Assembly: GCA_030740295.1 (NCBI GenBank)
Contig: JASLXP010000691.1
Location: 1-8,811, forward strand
Length of the DNA stretch: 8,811 nucleotides
Reading direction: 5' to 3'
DNA from: Planctomycetota bacterium
GTDB lineage: Bacteria > Planctomycetota > PUPC01 > JACPCR01
Part shown: positions 1 through 6,342 of the stretch, piece after piece
How the letters are laid out: each line of letters opens with the position of its first letter
Numbering within the stretch: position 1 is the stretch's first letter
Program-made: the position numbers and the translations under genes
Notes under the pieces: model-generated
Database searches by the model: none
Seen by the model: only the letters and a program-made list of their open reading frames with translations
What the model was told of the DNA's origin: nothing

Positions 1-2
1 CG

Positions 3-869
3 GGACAGCTCGACGATGTTTTCGGCATCACGCGCACGGGCTCTGGCAACGCCCTGAACGTGGATGGCCAGATCAAGATGGCTTTGGCCGACGGCAGGTT
101 GGAGGCGCTGGGTGTCAGCAAGGTGCGGGCCGATGGCGGCGTGCGGGCCGCCGGCGCATCGGCAATGGGCGCGGCCGGCAAGGCGCCGCTTTTCCTGACT
201 CACTCGTTTGGGCGAGGCCGGGCGGTGCTGCTTAACCTGGCGATGGCCTCGTACCCCACGCTCAGCGCGGAGAGCACGCCGGAGACAGCGGCGCGCCTGT
301 GGCGCCTCACCCTCGGCATGGGTCAGGTTTCGCCGGTCCTGAGTCTCAACGACGCCTCGGGCCAGCGCCTGCGCAACGTCGAAATCACGCGCTGGATGAA
401 CGGTCAGGTGCAGATCGTCTCAGTTTTCCGCCACAAGGGACAGCCCGAGCCTGCGAAGCTGAGCCTGCCACAGGCCATGTATGCCTACGACTTGAAGAAC
501 CGCAAAACTCTCGGAAAACTCGGGACGATAGGCATGACCATTACCCCCTACCGGGCCATGTTCTTCGCCCTGTCCCCTGAGCCTCTCGCGCCGGTCTCAC
601 TGAATGTGTCGCCATCGGTCATTCCCGGCGGCGTGCAGCGCGTTCGAATCGCCTCGGCGATGCCGAAGGGCCAACAGGCCGTCAGTGTGCAGGTCACGCT
701 CCCGGATGGGGCAGTGGCCGACTGGGTTGACTCGGTGACGCTGGTGGACAGGCAGGGAGCGACGGTGGATGTGCCGGTGGCTCTCAATGACCCGAAGGGG
801 ACATGGACGGTCAACGCTACCGAGTTGTACACCGGCAGAACCACGACCACGAAGTTCAGTGTCAAGTAA
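3..869 (+). CDS. C-terminal part of a GH42/beta-galactosidase-like protein (5' truncated by window edge)
   Basis: The frame is open from the left edge (first full codon at 3) to TAA at 867-869. The GTG at 60 is therefore not the start, and the real start lies outside the window. The upstream codons read GQLDDVFGI, the kind of segment found in the beta-galactosidase trimerisation (GATase-like) domain of GH42-type proteins. Around positions 200-250 there is a THSFGRGRAVLLNLAMASY segment, which matches the usual G-x-GR-A-hydrophobic strand near the end of that domain. The large glycosidase at 3251-5989 has a counterpart, NRFGKGRAITFAVDLG. A beta-rich domain follows, and the last ~95 residues (from about 585) look like an Ig-like or MG-type sandwich. 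The catalytic barrel would lie upstream and is not visible. A role in cutting or binding a glycan is inferred. The next gene starts 20 bases after the stop, so the two are probably co-transcribed. Confidence 0.8.
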   Translation, partial: GQLDDVFGITRTGSGNALNVDGQIKMALADGRLEALGVSKVRADGGVRAAGASAMGAAGKAPLFLTHSFGRGRAVLLNLAMASYPTLSAESTPETAARLWRLTLGMGQVSPVLSLNDASGQRLRNVEITRWMNGQVQIVSVFRHKGQPEPAKLSLPQAMYAYDLKNRKTLGKLGTIGMTITPYRAMFFALSPEPLAPVSLNVSPSVIPGGVQRVRIASAMPKGQQAVSVQVTLPDGAVADWVDSVTLVDRQGATVDVPVALNDPKGTWTVNATELYTGRTTTTKFSVK

Positions 870-889
870 ATCACGGAGACTGACCCAAC

Positions 890-1963
890 ATGCTCATTCT
901 GCGCAGAGGCCAACTTGCGACCGGACCGACGACAGCGGCTGCCGCCATGCTGTTCGCCTTTTGTCCACCACTTATCGCCGGCGACAGCTTCCCGATCAAC
1001 GTCTACCCCTGTCCGAAGGCCGAGACGGCCCCGGTGATAGACGGCAAGCTGGATGACGCCGCCTGGAAGCGGGCGCCGCTCGTCTCCGGTTTCACCTATT
1101 TCGGCAAGGACTCTCTCGTGCCCGTGCAGACTTCCTTCCGGGTGCTGTGGGACGAGAAGCACCTTTACCTCGGTCTCCACTGCGACGAGCCCGAGATCGA
1201 CAAGCTCAACCCGATACGCTATGCCCATGACGAGCATGCGGTCTTCAGCAATGAGACCGTCGAGTTCTTCGTGGACCCAAATCACACCCACCGTGTCTAC
1301 TACCAGCTTGCCTTCAACGTCGCCGGCAGCCTGTATGACGGTGAGCGTGAGGACACTGTCTGGAACAGCGATGCCGAGGTGAAGACCCATGCGGCGGACA
1401 CGTTCTGGTCCGCGGAGATCGCGGTCCCCTGGGGCCCCCTGAAGGCCAAGCCGGTGCCAGGGAAGGTCGTTGGCTTCAATGTCAACCGCGACCGCAACAT
1501 CGGCAAGAAGACATGGTCTACCTGGGCGCGCGTGCAGCGCGGCTTTCACGATCCCGAACGGTTCGCTCATCTCGTGCTGTCAGGCACGCCGGAGAGGATC
1601 GGCAAGCTCTCCCGGGAGTTCCGCAAGGGCGGCCGTACCGGTCCTATCACCGTCTTCAGCGCCGAGGGCTTCGCACAGACAAGCTACACGAAGCTGTCCG
1701 AGGCGTCCTTCGCGGAGGTTGAGAAGCTCCTGGCCGATCTGGAGACGATGCGGCGCAAGGACAAGGAATCGGGAGTGGCAGCGGAGATCAAGCGCCGGCT
1801 GGATAAATTTCAGAGAGAGTTGGCCCGTCTGAAGAAACAGAGCAAGGGCAAGCTCGACGCTGCCACCTGGACGCGCCTGGATATCAAAGTCCAGGCCCTC
1901 GTCGGACAACTCCGCAAGACCGTCGCTGAGGCGCGACTGACGGCCTTGCTGAACACTATCTGA
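890..1963 (+). CDS. Secreted CBM9-like (DOMON-superfamily) carbohydrate-binding protein with helical C-terminal tail
   Basis: The protein has 357 residues. GGAG at 875-878 lies 11 bases before the ATG, which supports this start. Residues 1-30 form a signal peptide: a short n-region with RR, a hydrophobic stretch AAAAMLFAFCPPLIA, and likely cleavage after A30. Residues ~43-230 have the hallmarks of a family 9 carbohydrate-binding module: APVIDGKLDDAAW (47-59), a mid-domain FRVLWDEKHLYLGLHCDEP strand pair, NETVEFFVDPN, WSAEIAVPW and GFNVNRDR. Such modules bind sugar chain ends or sit on extracellular glycan-active proteins; no catalytic domain is seen here. Residues ~231-357 are charged and mostly helical, with EIKRRLDKFQRELARLKKQ suggesting a coiled coil for oligomerisation or docking. 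It lies 20 bases after the preceding glycosidase-like gene and 36 before the next, so it probably belongs to the same operon. The fold call is fairly firm; the ligand is unknown. Confidence 0.85.
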   Translation: MLILRRGQLATGPTTAAAAMLFAFCPPLIAGDSFPINVYPCPKAETAPVIDGKLDDAAWKRAPLVSGFTYFGKDSLVPVQTSFRVLWDEKHLYLGLHCDEPEIDKLNPIRYAHDEHAVFSNETVEFFVDPNHTHRVYYQLAFNVAGSLYDGEREDTVWNSDAEVKTHAADTFWSAEIAVPWGPLKAKPVPGKVVGFNVNRDRNIGKKTWSTWARVQRGFHDPERFAHLVLSGTPERIGKLSREFRKGGRTGPITVFSAEGFAQTSYTKLSEASFAEVEKLLADLETMRRKDKESGVAAEIKRRLDKFQRELARLKKQSKGKLDAATWTRLDIKVQALVGQLRKTVAEARLTALLNTI

Positions 1964-1988
1964 CGGTCGAGACGCGTTAGACTCTTAT

Positions 1989-1998
1989 GGAGGTGACC
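1989..1998 (+). promoter_or_regulatory. Extended Shine-Dalgarno site for the gene at 2000
   Basis: GGAGGTGACC matches the complement of the 16S rRNA 3' tail (GGAGGTGATC) at nine of ten bases. It ends just before the ATG at 2000, and the GGAGG core is 6 bases away. A second ATG follows directly at 2003; spacing fits either. Confidence 0.75.
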
Positions 1999-1999
1999 C

Positions 2000-3169
2000 A
2001 TGATGTACTACCAGATGACTGCATGCGCCGCGGTCGTGGCTTTTTCATCAATCTACGCTCAGCCGCATCCACCAGAGGTCTTCGTGAACGATCGCGGCGC
2101 CCAGACCAGGGTAGCGGGGCCGGGGGCGCCGGCACACATCGTCGGCTTGCCGCGAGTCATGCACGACATCGTCATGGACACCGGCACCAGAAAGTATGGC
2201 TTGCGTTATACCGTTGCCCATGATGACAAGCGCCCCGGCGTCGCCATTCCCGGCGAGGGCTACATTGGCATGCACCAGCCGTCGGGTCAGAATTGGTACG
2301 CCGGCGGGTTCTTTGACTTGTGGATCAACGGGAAGAGCATCGGCAGCACGCCCATTCATTCGCTTGTCGGGCGCAGCGCCGGAAACCGCGGCTACGTGGA
2401 TTTTGTCTTCGACACTCCCCTGTCCGTGGTGCGCATCCGCTTCGTCACGACAGCCGGAAGCGACGCCCTGTACTGCCAGACGCGACTGGAGCCGAAGGCC
2501 GAGATCGAGAGCCTGCGGGTACGCCTTCGCTGCTACCCCTCCGCATTCGTCAGCGACTTCGACCGGCATGTGCTGACGCCGGCGCGGGACATTGCGCAGG
2601 GCGGACGCGCAGAGCTGGCCCCGACCCGGGAGTGGTGGCTGCTGTACTACGACCGTATCTTCGATGCGGGGCACGTCTCCCCATCACGCACGGGCGTCGG
2701 TCCGTGCTCAGTGCTGTGGCCGGGCAATCAGACAAACAAGGTCAGCTTCACCGTGGGCAGCTATGGCACTGAAACGGCTATGGTCCTCAAGCCGCAACTA
2801 CGCGACTTCCGCTTTATCTTCTTCGACTACGCCGGCAAGAAGAACAAGGAGGCGATAGCGGATCTGCGCAAACGCGCGGAGGGACTGCTGCGGGAGCTGG
2901 CCACCTTCCCCTTCACCGATCAGAGCATAGCCAACTGGCCGCTGGCCCAGAAGCAGCAGGAAATTGCCCAAGTGCTGGCGAGGATGCCTGACGAGCCAGC
3001 GGCCACCCAGTACCGGAAGTGGGCCGCCGATCTGGCCGGACGGCTCGGTCTCGTACAGTCCGGGGCCGCGGGGGCAATCATGGCCGAAGCTACCGCGGCG
3101 AAGATCATTCAGAAGTGGGAGCAGGGCCTTCCAGAGCTGAAGCTGAAGGAACTGTTGAAGGGAATCTGA
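2000..3169 (+). CDS. Secreted protein of unknown family (beta-rich body, helical C-terminus)
   Basis: The protein has 389 residues; I do not recognise its family. The start is set by the strong ribosome site ending at 1998. Residues 1-20 (MMYYQMTACAAVVAFSSIYA) look like a signal peptide, with cleavage before QPHPPEV, so the protein is probably exported. Residues ~25-290 are rich in short beta strands and aromatics (YIGMHQPSGQNWYAGGFFDLW, YVDFVFDTPLSVVRIRFVTT, EWWLLYYDRIFDAGHVSP, KVSFTVGSY). This would suit a beta-sandwich or supersandwich, as in carbohydrate-binding or mutarotase-like proteins, but no diagnostic motif confirms it. From about residue 290 the sequence becomes helical and charged. 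The preceding CBM9-like protein has the same plan of signal peptide, beta body and helical tail. It sits between that gene and a GH42-like glycosidase, so a part in glycan capture or cutting is a guess from context. It ends in TGA. Confidence 0.85.
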   Translation: MMYYQMTACAAVVAFSSIYAQPHPPEVFVNDRGAQTRVAGPGAPAHIVGLPRVMHDIVMDTGTRKYGLRYTVAHDDKRPGVAIPGEGYIGMHQPSGQNWYAGGFFDLWINGKSIGSTPIHSLVGRSAGNRGYVDFVFDTPLSVVRIRFVTTAGSDALYCQTRLEPKAEIESLRVRLRCYPSAFVSDFDRHVLTPARDIAQGGRAELAPTREWWLLYYDRIFDAGHVSPSRTGVGPCSVLWPGNQTNKVSFTVGSYGTETAMVLKPQLRDFRFIFFDYAGKKNKEAIADLRKRAEGLLRELATFPFTDQSIANWPLAQKQQEIAQVLARMPDEPAATQYRKWAADLAGRLGLVQSGAAGAIMAEATAAKIIQKWEQGLPELKLKELLKGI

Positions 3170-3240
3170 CTCGGGGAGGTATTCTTGCCTCTTCACATGG
3201 CCTTGATGGGTGACCGCCTCTGCTCTTCACTGTCCCCACA

Positions 3241-3247
3241 GGAGTGA
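3241..3247 (+). promoter_or_regulatory. Shine-Dalgarno site for the large glycosidase
   Basis: GGAGTGA, followed by CCC and the ATG at 3251, gives 6 bases between GGAG and the start. It is the same TGACCCATG leader as the gene at 2000. It supports 3251 as the start, which also places a clean signal peptide at the N-terminus. Confidence 0.65.
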
Positions 3248-3250
3248 CCC

Positions 3251-5989
3251 ATGAACCGCATCGTCTCGACCATCCTTGTGCTCCTCGCATCCACATCGCT
3301 CGCGGCTGATTGGTCTCTCTATGACCACATCGACGATGTTTTCGCGTATGACGGCCGGTATCTGCGCGAGTTCAGATACGGCGAGGCCGACCTGCGCGGA
3401 CGGCGAGGGGGGAGGCTCATGCGGTCGGTGTTCGCCAAGCCGGACGGTGGGCTGCGTCCCTTCGCGGATGGCATGGGCGTGAAGGGAGAGAGCCGCGAGG
3501 GGCAAGTGTTGCTCTCCGGCGAGAGCGTCATGAATCCCACGATCGCGGAGTTCGTTGTGACCGGCGGCACGAAGCTGAGGTTTGACCACGGACTGAGCGA
3601 CCGCTCAGTCAAGAAGGGGAACCACGGCTCGCGATTTGTCGTGGAGCTATTCGCGGGCGATCTGAAGCAGGACCACACGATCATCATCAAGGAGAACGCA
3701 TGGGCGAGCCGGTCGATTCCGCTGCCGGACGCCCGACAGGTCCTCGTGCGGCTCACTGCGTTCAGGCGCAACAACGCGAACACGAATTGGACCGGGCTTG
3801 TTCTGCGCGGCGACGGCAAGGTCGGCACGCGCGTGCAAGCACGCACGCTGTCGCCCAACCACAGCAAGGTCGGCAAGATGGACTTCACGCTCAAGCCCTC
3901 GCCACACAGGCTGACCGCGCGCAAGGGCTATGACATCCTCTTCTACCGTGGCAAGCCGTGGCTGAGCTATGCTGTCAAGGGCTTTCCCCGCGGCAGTCAC
4001 GAGTATCAGACCAGTGTCGGCGTGAACACGTACTACGTCGAAGGCATGACCTTCGCGCGCCTTTGGCCTGAGGGTGCGAAAGGTGTGGTCGTGCCGGAGG
4101 ATTCGAGCATCAACGTGGACCTCCAGCTCTGCCAGCGATACAACCTGCCGTTCAAGTGTCCCATGAGCCTGGCGCACTGCTCGCCGTTCCTGCCGGCGTG
4201 GCTCGTGGCCAAAGAGAACCTGGGGATCGAGGGGTACAAACTCCGCAAAGGCGGCGAAACGCACACGTCGTTCATCAAGCCGAAGACGATGCACTACCAC
4301 AAGAAGGGCATCGAGGGGTGGATCAAGCCGTTCGCCGGCCAGCCCAAAGCGTTCGTGTTCAGCCAGGAGGATGACGCGTCGCTGTGGGACGACCAATCCG
4401 CGGACGCTATGGCGAGCTGGCGCGCGTGGCTGCACAGGCGCTTCGACGGGGACTTCGCGGCTTTCGCTAAGTACGTCGGCGGCGCCAAGGGAGTGAAGGG
4501 CTTTGACAACGTGCCGCACACGGAACGCTTCAACGCGGACGAGCGGTTCGGCCATCCTATGCGCCTGGCGTACATGAAGATGCTGTGGATCAGCGAGAGC
4601 TACGGCGACTACCTCGCCGAGATGTTCCGCCACGTGCGCAAGCTCGCGCCGGGCGTTCCGCTCACGCAACGTTACGTTAACTGGTCGCACGGGCCGTACG
4701 TGTCACGCCGTGTGGGCGCGGACTACAGCTACACCTTCGGCCACCTCACGACGGAAGGCGTGCCCAACAGTTACGGCATCGGCAAGAAGTACTGGACCGG
4801 CATCTACGCGCACATGGGCACGCTGCCGCTGCCCCGAGGAGGTTCCATCGGGAAGACGTACAGTCGCGACATCCGCCGCGGGGCCATGGACGAGCGCGAG
4901 TGGCGCATCAACGCGTACACCTCCATCGCCAACGGAGCCTGCGGATTCGAATACTCGACGCTCACCCCAAGCTGGGGCAAGCGCTGGTGGTCGGCCGCAC
5001 TGCTTGACCACGACTTCAAGCCCACGCCGACCGGCGTGGCCGGCATCAAGGTGATGAAGGAAGTGCTCGATTATTCCAAGTACATGATGCACTACGAGCA
5101 CTTTGACGACGTGGCCGTGTTCCACGACGCGGGCTTCAACACCGCCCGCTTCGGCGGCCGATGGGGGCAATCGAAAGTCGGCCTCTACGCACTGATCCGA
5201 GAGACGAACTTCCACGCGGCAGTGCTCGATGACTGGGACATGACCGCGGACAACCTGCGCGAGCGCAAGGTGCTGGTGCTTGGCGGAACGGTGTCCATAG
5301 CCCCGGAGATCCAGGACGCGATACGGACCTACGTGCGCGAAGGTGGAACGCTCATCGCGCTCTTCTGCTCGGATGGTCAGGGATTCCCGGGGTGTAACAG
5401 CTACGCGTACGCCTCAAGGCCCCGGGAGAGCACGGCGGAGCGGTCGTTCGAGCAGCCCCTGGCCGTCGCGCACCTCGGCGACGTGTTGGGTATCCAGGCC
5501 GGCAGCGGCACCGCCGCACGATCTGAAATTGTGAGCGACGACCGCGGCGCAATCTCGCTGGCCGGCTTCAACGCGCTCGCGGACGAGAAGCGCTGGGTTG
5601 CGCAACAGGCATGCGTTGCAGAGTGGAAGCCGGTGCGCGGTGCGCGCGTGCTGGCGCGGTTCGACGACAACGCACCGGCGGTCATCGAGAATCGGTTCGG
5701 CAAGGGCCGGGCAATCACCTTCGCTGTCGACCTGGGTCTGATAGCGAACAACATCACGCTGCCCGAGCTCTACACATGGTGGTCGGACCTCCTCACTTCG
5801 GTTGGCTGTCGTCGCATAGTCGACACGGCCAACTGTTTCGTCGAAGTCGGCGCATGGCACGACGACGAAGGTAACAGACTTGTCATTCTTGTTAACCACA
5901 ATGATGACGAGTCACAGACAGCCGCCCTGCCCGACGGCCGGCGAGTGACGCTGGCGGCTGGCGAGGCGAAGCCGTTCTTGCTGAGGTAG
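3251..5989 (+). CDS. Secreted GH42-like glycoside hydrolase with beta-galactosidase trimerisation domain
   Basis: The protein has 912 residues. Residues 1-18/19 are a signal peptide (MNRIVSTILVLLASTSLA), so it acts outside the cytoplasm. Residues ~20-220 are a beta-rich N-terminal domain. Residues ~225-600 fit a TIM-barrel hydrolase: FVFSQEDD (368-375) followed by SWRAWLHRRFDGDFAAFAKY has the layout of the GH42 acid/base segment and the helix after it, making E373 the likely proton donor. E502 in GHLTTEG is a candidate nucleophile. INAYTSIANGACGFEYST resembles the late-barrel strand. Residues ~612-840 resemble the trimerisation (GATase-like) domain, with VLVLGGTVSIAPEIQDAIRT, GGTLIALF and NRFGKGRAITFAVDLG. 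A small beta domain closes the protein. The probable reaction is hydrolysis of a beta-galactoside or related beta-glycoside; the substrate is not determined. Gln rather than Asn precedes E373, which is unusual for clan GH-A. It is the last gene of the probable operon. Confidence 0.85.
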   Translation: MNRIVSTILVLLASTSLAADWSLYDHIDDVFAYDGRYLREFRYGEADLRGRRGGRLMRSVFAKPDGGLRPFADGMGVKGESREGQVLLSGESVMNPTIAEFVVTGGTKLRFDHGLSDRSVKKGNHGSRFVVELFAGDLKQDHTIIIKENAWASRSIPLPDARQVLVRLTAFRRNNANTNWTGLVLRGDGKVGTRVQARTLSPNHSKVGKMDFTLKPSPHRLTARKGYDILFYRGKPWLSYAVKGFPRGSHEYQTSVGVNTYYVEGMTFARLWPEGAKGVVVPEDSSINVDLQLCQRYNLPFKCPMSLAHCSPFLPAWLVAKENLGIEGYKLRKGGETHTSFIKPKTMHYHKKGIEGWIKPFAGQPKAFVFSQEDDASLWDDQSADAMASWRAWLHRRFDGDFAAFAKYVGGAKGVKGFDNVPHTERFNADERFGHPMRLAYMKMLWISESYGDYLAEMFRHVRKLAPGVPLTQRYVNWSHGPYVSRRVGADYSYTFGHLTTEGVPNSYGIGKKYWTGIYAHMGTLPLPRGGSIGKTYSRDIRRGAMDEREWRINAYTSIANGACGFEYSTLTPSWGKRWWSAALLDHDFKPTPTGVAGIKVMKEVLDYSKYMMHYEHFDDVAVFHDAGFNTARFGGRWGQSKVGLYALIRETNFHAAVLDDWDMTADNLRERKVLVLGGTVSIAPEIQDAIRTYVREGGTLIALFCSDGQGFPGCNSYAYASRPRESTAERSFEQPLAVAHLGDVLGIQAGSGTAARSEIVSDDRGAISLAGFNALADEKRWVAQQACVAEWKPVRGARVLARFDDNAPAVIENRFGKGRAITFAVDLGLIANNITLPELYTWWSDLLTSVGCRRIVDTANCFVEVGAWHDDEGNRLVILVNHNDDESQTAALPDGRRVTLAAGEAKPFLLR

Positions 5990-6002
5990 GTTGTGCCCTT
6001 TC

Positions 6003-6050
6003 CTGCGCCTTCCGCCGTCCCCCGGCTTAGGGAGCGGCACCAGTGCGCAG
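6003..6050 (+). terminator. Stem-loop after the glycosidase stop (possible terminator or mRNA-end hairpin)
   Basis: The outer stem is CTGCGC (6003-6008) with GCGCAG (6045-6050). The inner stem is GCCGTCCC (6014-6021) with GGGA (6030-6033) and CGGC (6035-6038), with one bulged G at 6034. The loop is 8 bases. It begins 14 bases after the TAG at 5987-5989, which suits an operon end. No run of T follows, so it is not a classical intrinsic terminator; it could be Rho-assisted or protect the mRNA end. Confidence 0.4.
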
Positions 6051-6085
6051 ATAGCATTGGCTCCTGTTCGAGCAAGACCCATCCG

Positions 6086-6169
6086 CGTCCGGCCAGCTTT
6101 CGCTGGAAATGCCCGGCATGGAGGAAAATCCACAACGTCGGCTTCCGCGTGGTCATCGAAACGCGGTAG
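6086..6169 (+). pseudogene. Possible relic of a formylglycine-generating-enzyme (sulfatase-modifying factor) C-terminus
   Basis: The frame 6086-6169 (stop TAG at 6167-6169) ends in SFRWKCPAWRKIHNVGFRVV plus IETR. FGE-sulfatase domains typically end in an S-A-Y-R segment, a P-x-x-R segment, and a final N-[IV]-GFRVV strand, and the spacing here agrees. The conserved GGSW and catalytic cysteine parts expected upstream are absent. The frame runs open back to the preceding gene's stop at 5989, but nothing in 5990-6085 looks like the family. It could be the stub of a lost gene, or chance resemblance in a GC-rich gap. Intact enzymes of this type oxidise a sulfatase cysteine to formylglycine; related domains in these bacteria often have other roles. 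Confidence 0.33.
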
Positions 6170-6223
6170 TCTTGTTTGCTGCCGCTGGCGCTTTCGTTGT
6201 TCGCTCCCTTTCGGCTCTGCCTC

Positions 6224-6253
6224 TTGACAGTGCAGTTTGGCCCAGCTTAACAT
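6224..6253 (+). promoter_or_regulatory. Putative sigma70-type promoter for the esterase gene
   Basis: A perfect -35 box TTGACA (6224-6229) is followed after 18 bases by TAACAT (6248-6253), four of six matches to TATAAT. Transcription would start near 6260 and give a leader of about 80 bases. It lies inside an upstream in-frame extension of the esterase frame, which argues that translation begins at 6343 and that the esterase can be expressed apart from the operon before it. Confidence 0.5.
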
Positions 6254-6327
6254 CGTCCCTCGCTCAAGGAGTTCCCTATCGTCTGGCGCAGTTGGCGCCT
6301 TTCTTCGCAAAGGTCCGAACTGAGAGA

Positions 6328-6334
6328 GAAGGAA
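6328..6334 (+). promoter_or_regulatory. Ribosome binding site that decides the esterase start
   Basis: GAAGGAA lies 8 bases before the ATG at 6343. The longer in-frame start at 6109 has no comparable signal peptide, so 6343 is preferred. Confidence 0.6.
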
Positions 6335-6342
6335 CGTTGATC

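Noticed and set aside
9..24. Shared string CGACGATGTTTTCG here and near 3331
   Set aside because: Both encode the tetrapeptide DDVF in different domain contexts; the match is short and does not extend, so it is not a meaningful DNA repeat.
548..1570. 340-codon open frame on the minus strand
   Set aside because: It lies opposite two well-supported plus-strand genes, has no recognisable domain or ribosome site, and is the kind of antisense frame expected in GC-rich coding DNA.
3647..4690. 347-codon open frame on the minus strand
   Set aside because: It mirrors the barrel region of the large glycosidase, is rich in Arg, Ala and Val without domain signs, and is best explained as a coding shadow.
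6109..6342. N-terminal extension of the esterase frame
   Set aside because: It contains a promoter-like element, has no ribosome site at 6109, and would bury the signal peptide that starts at 6343.
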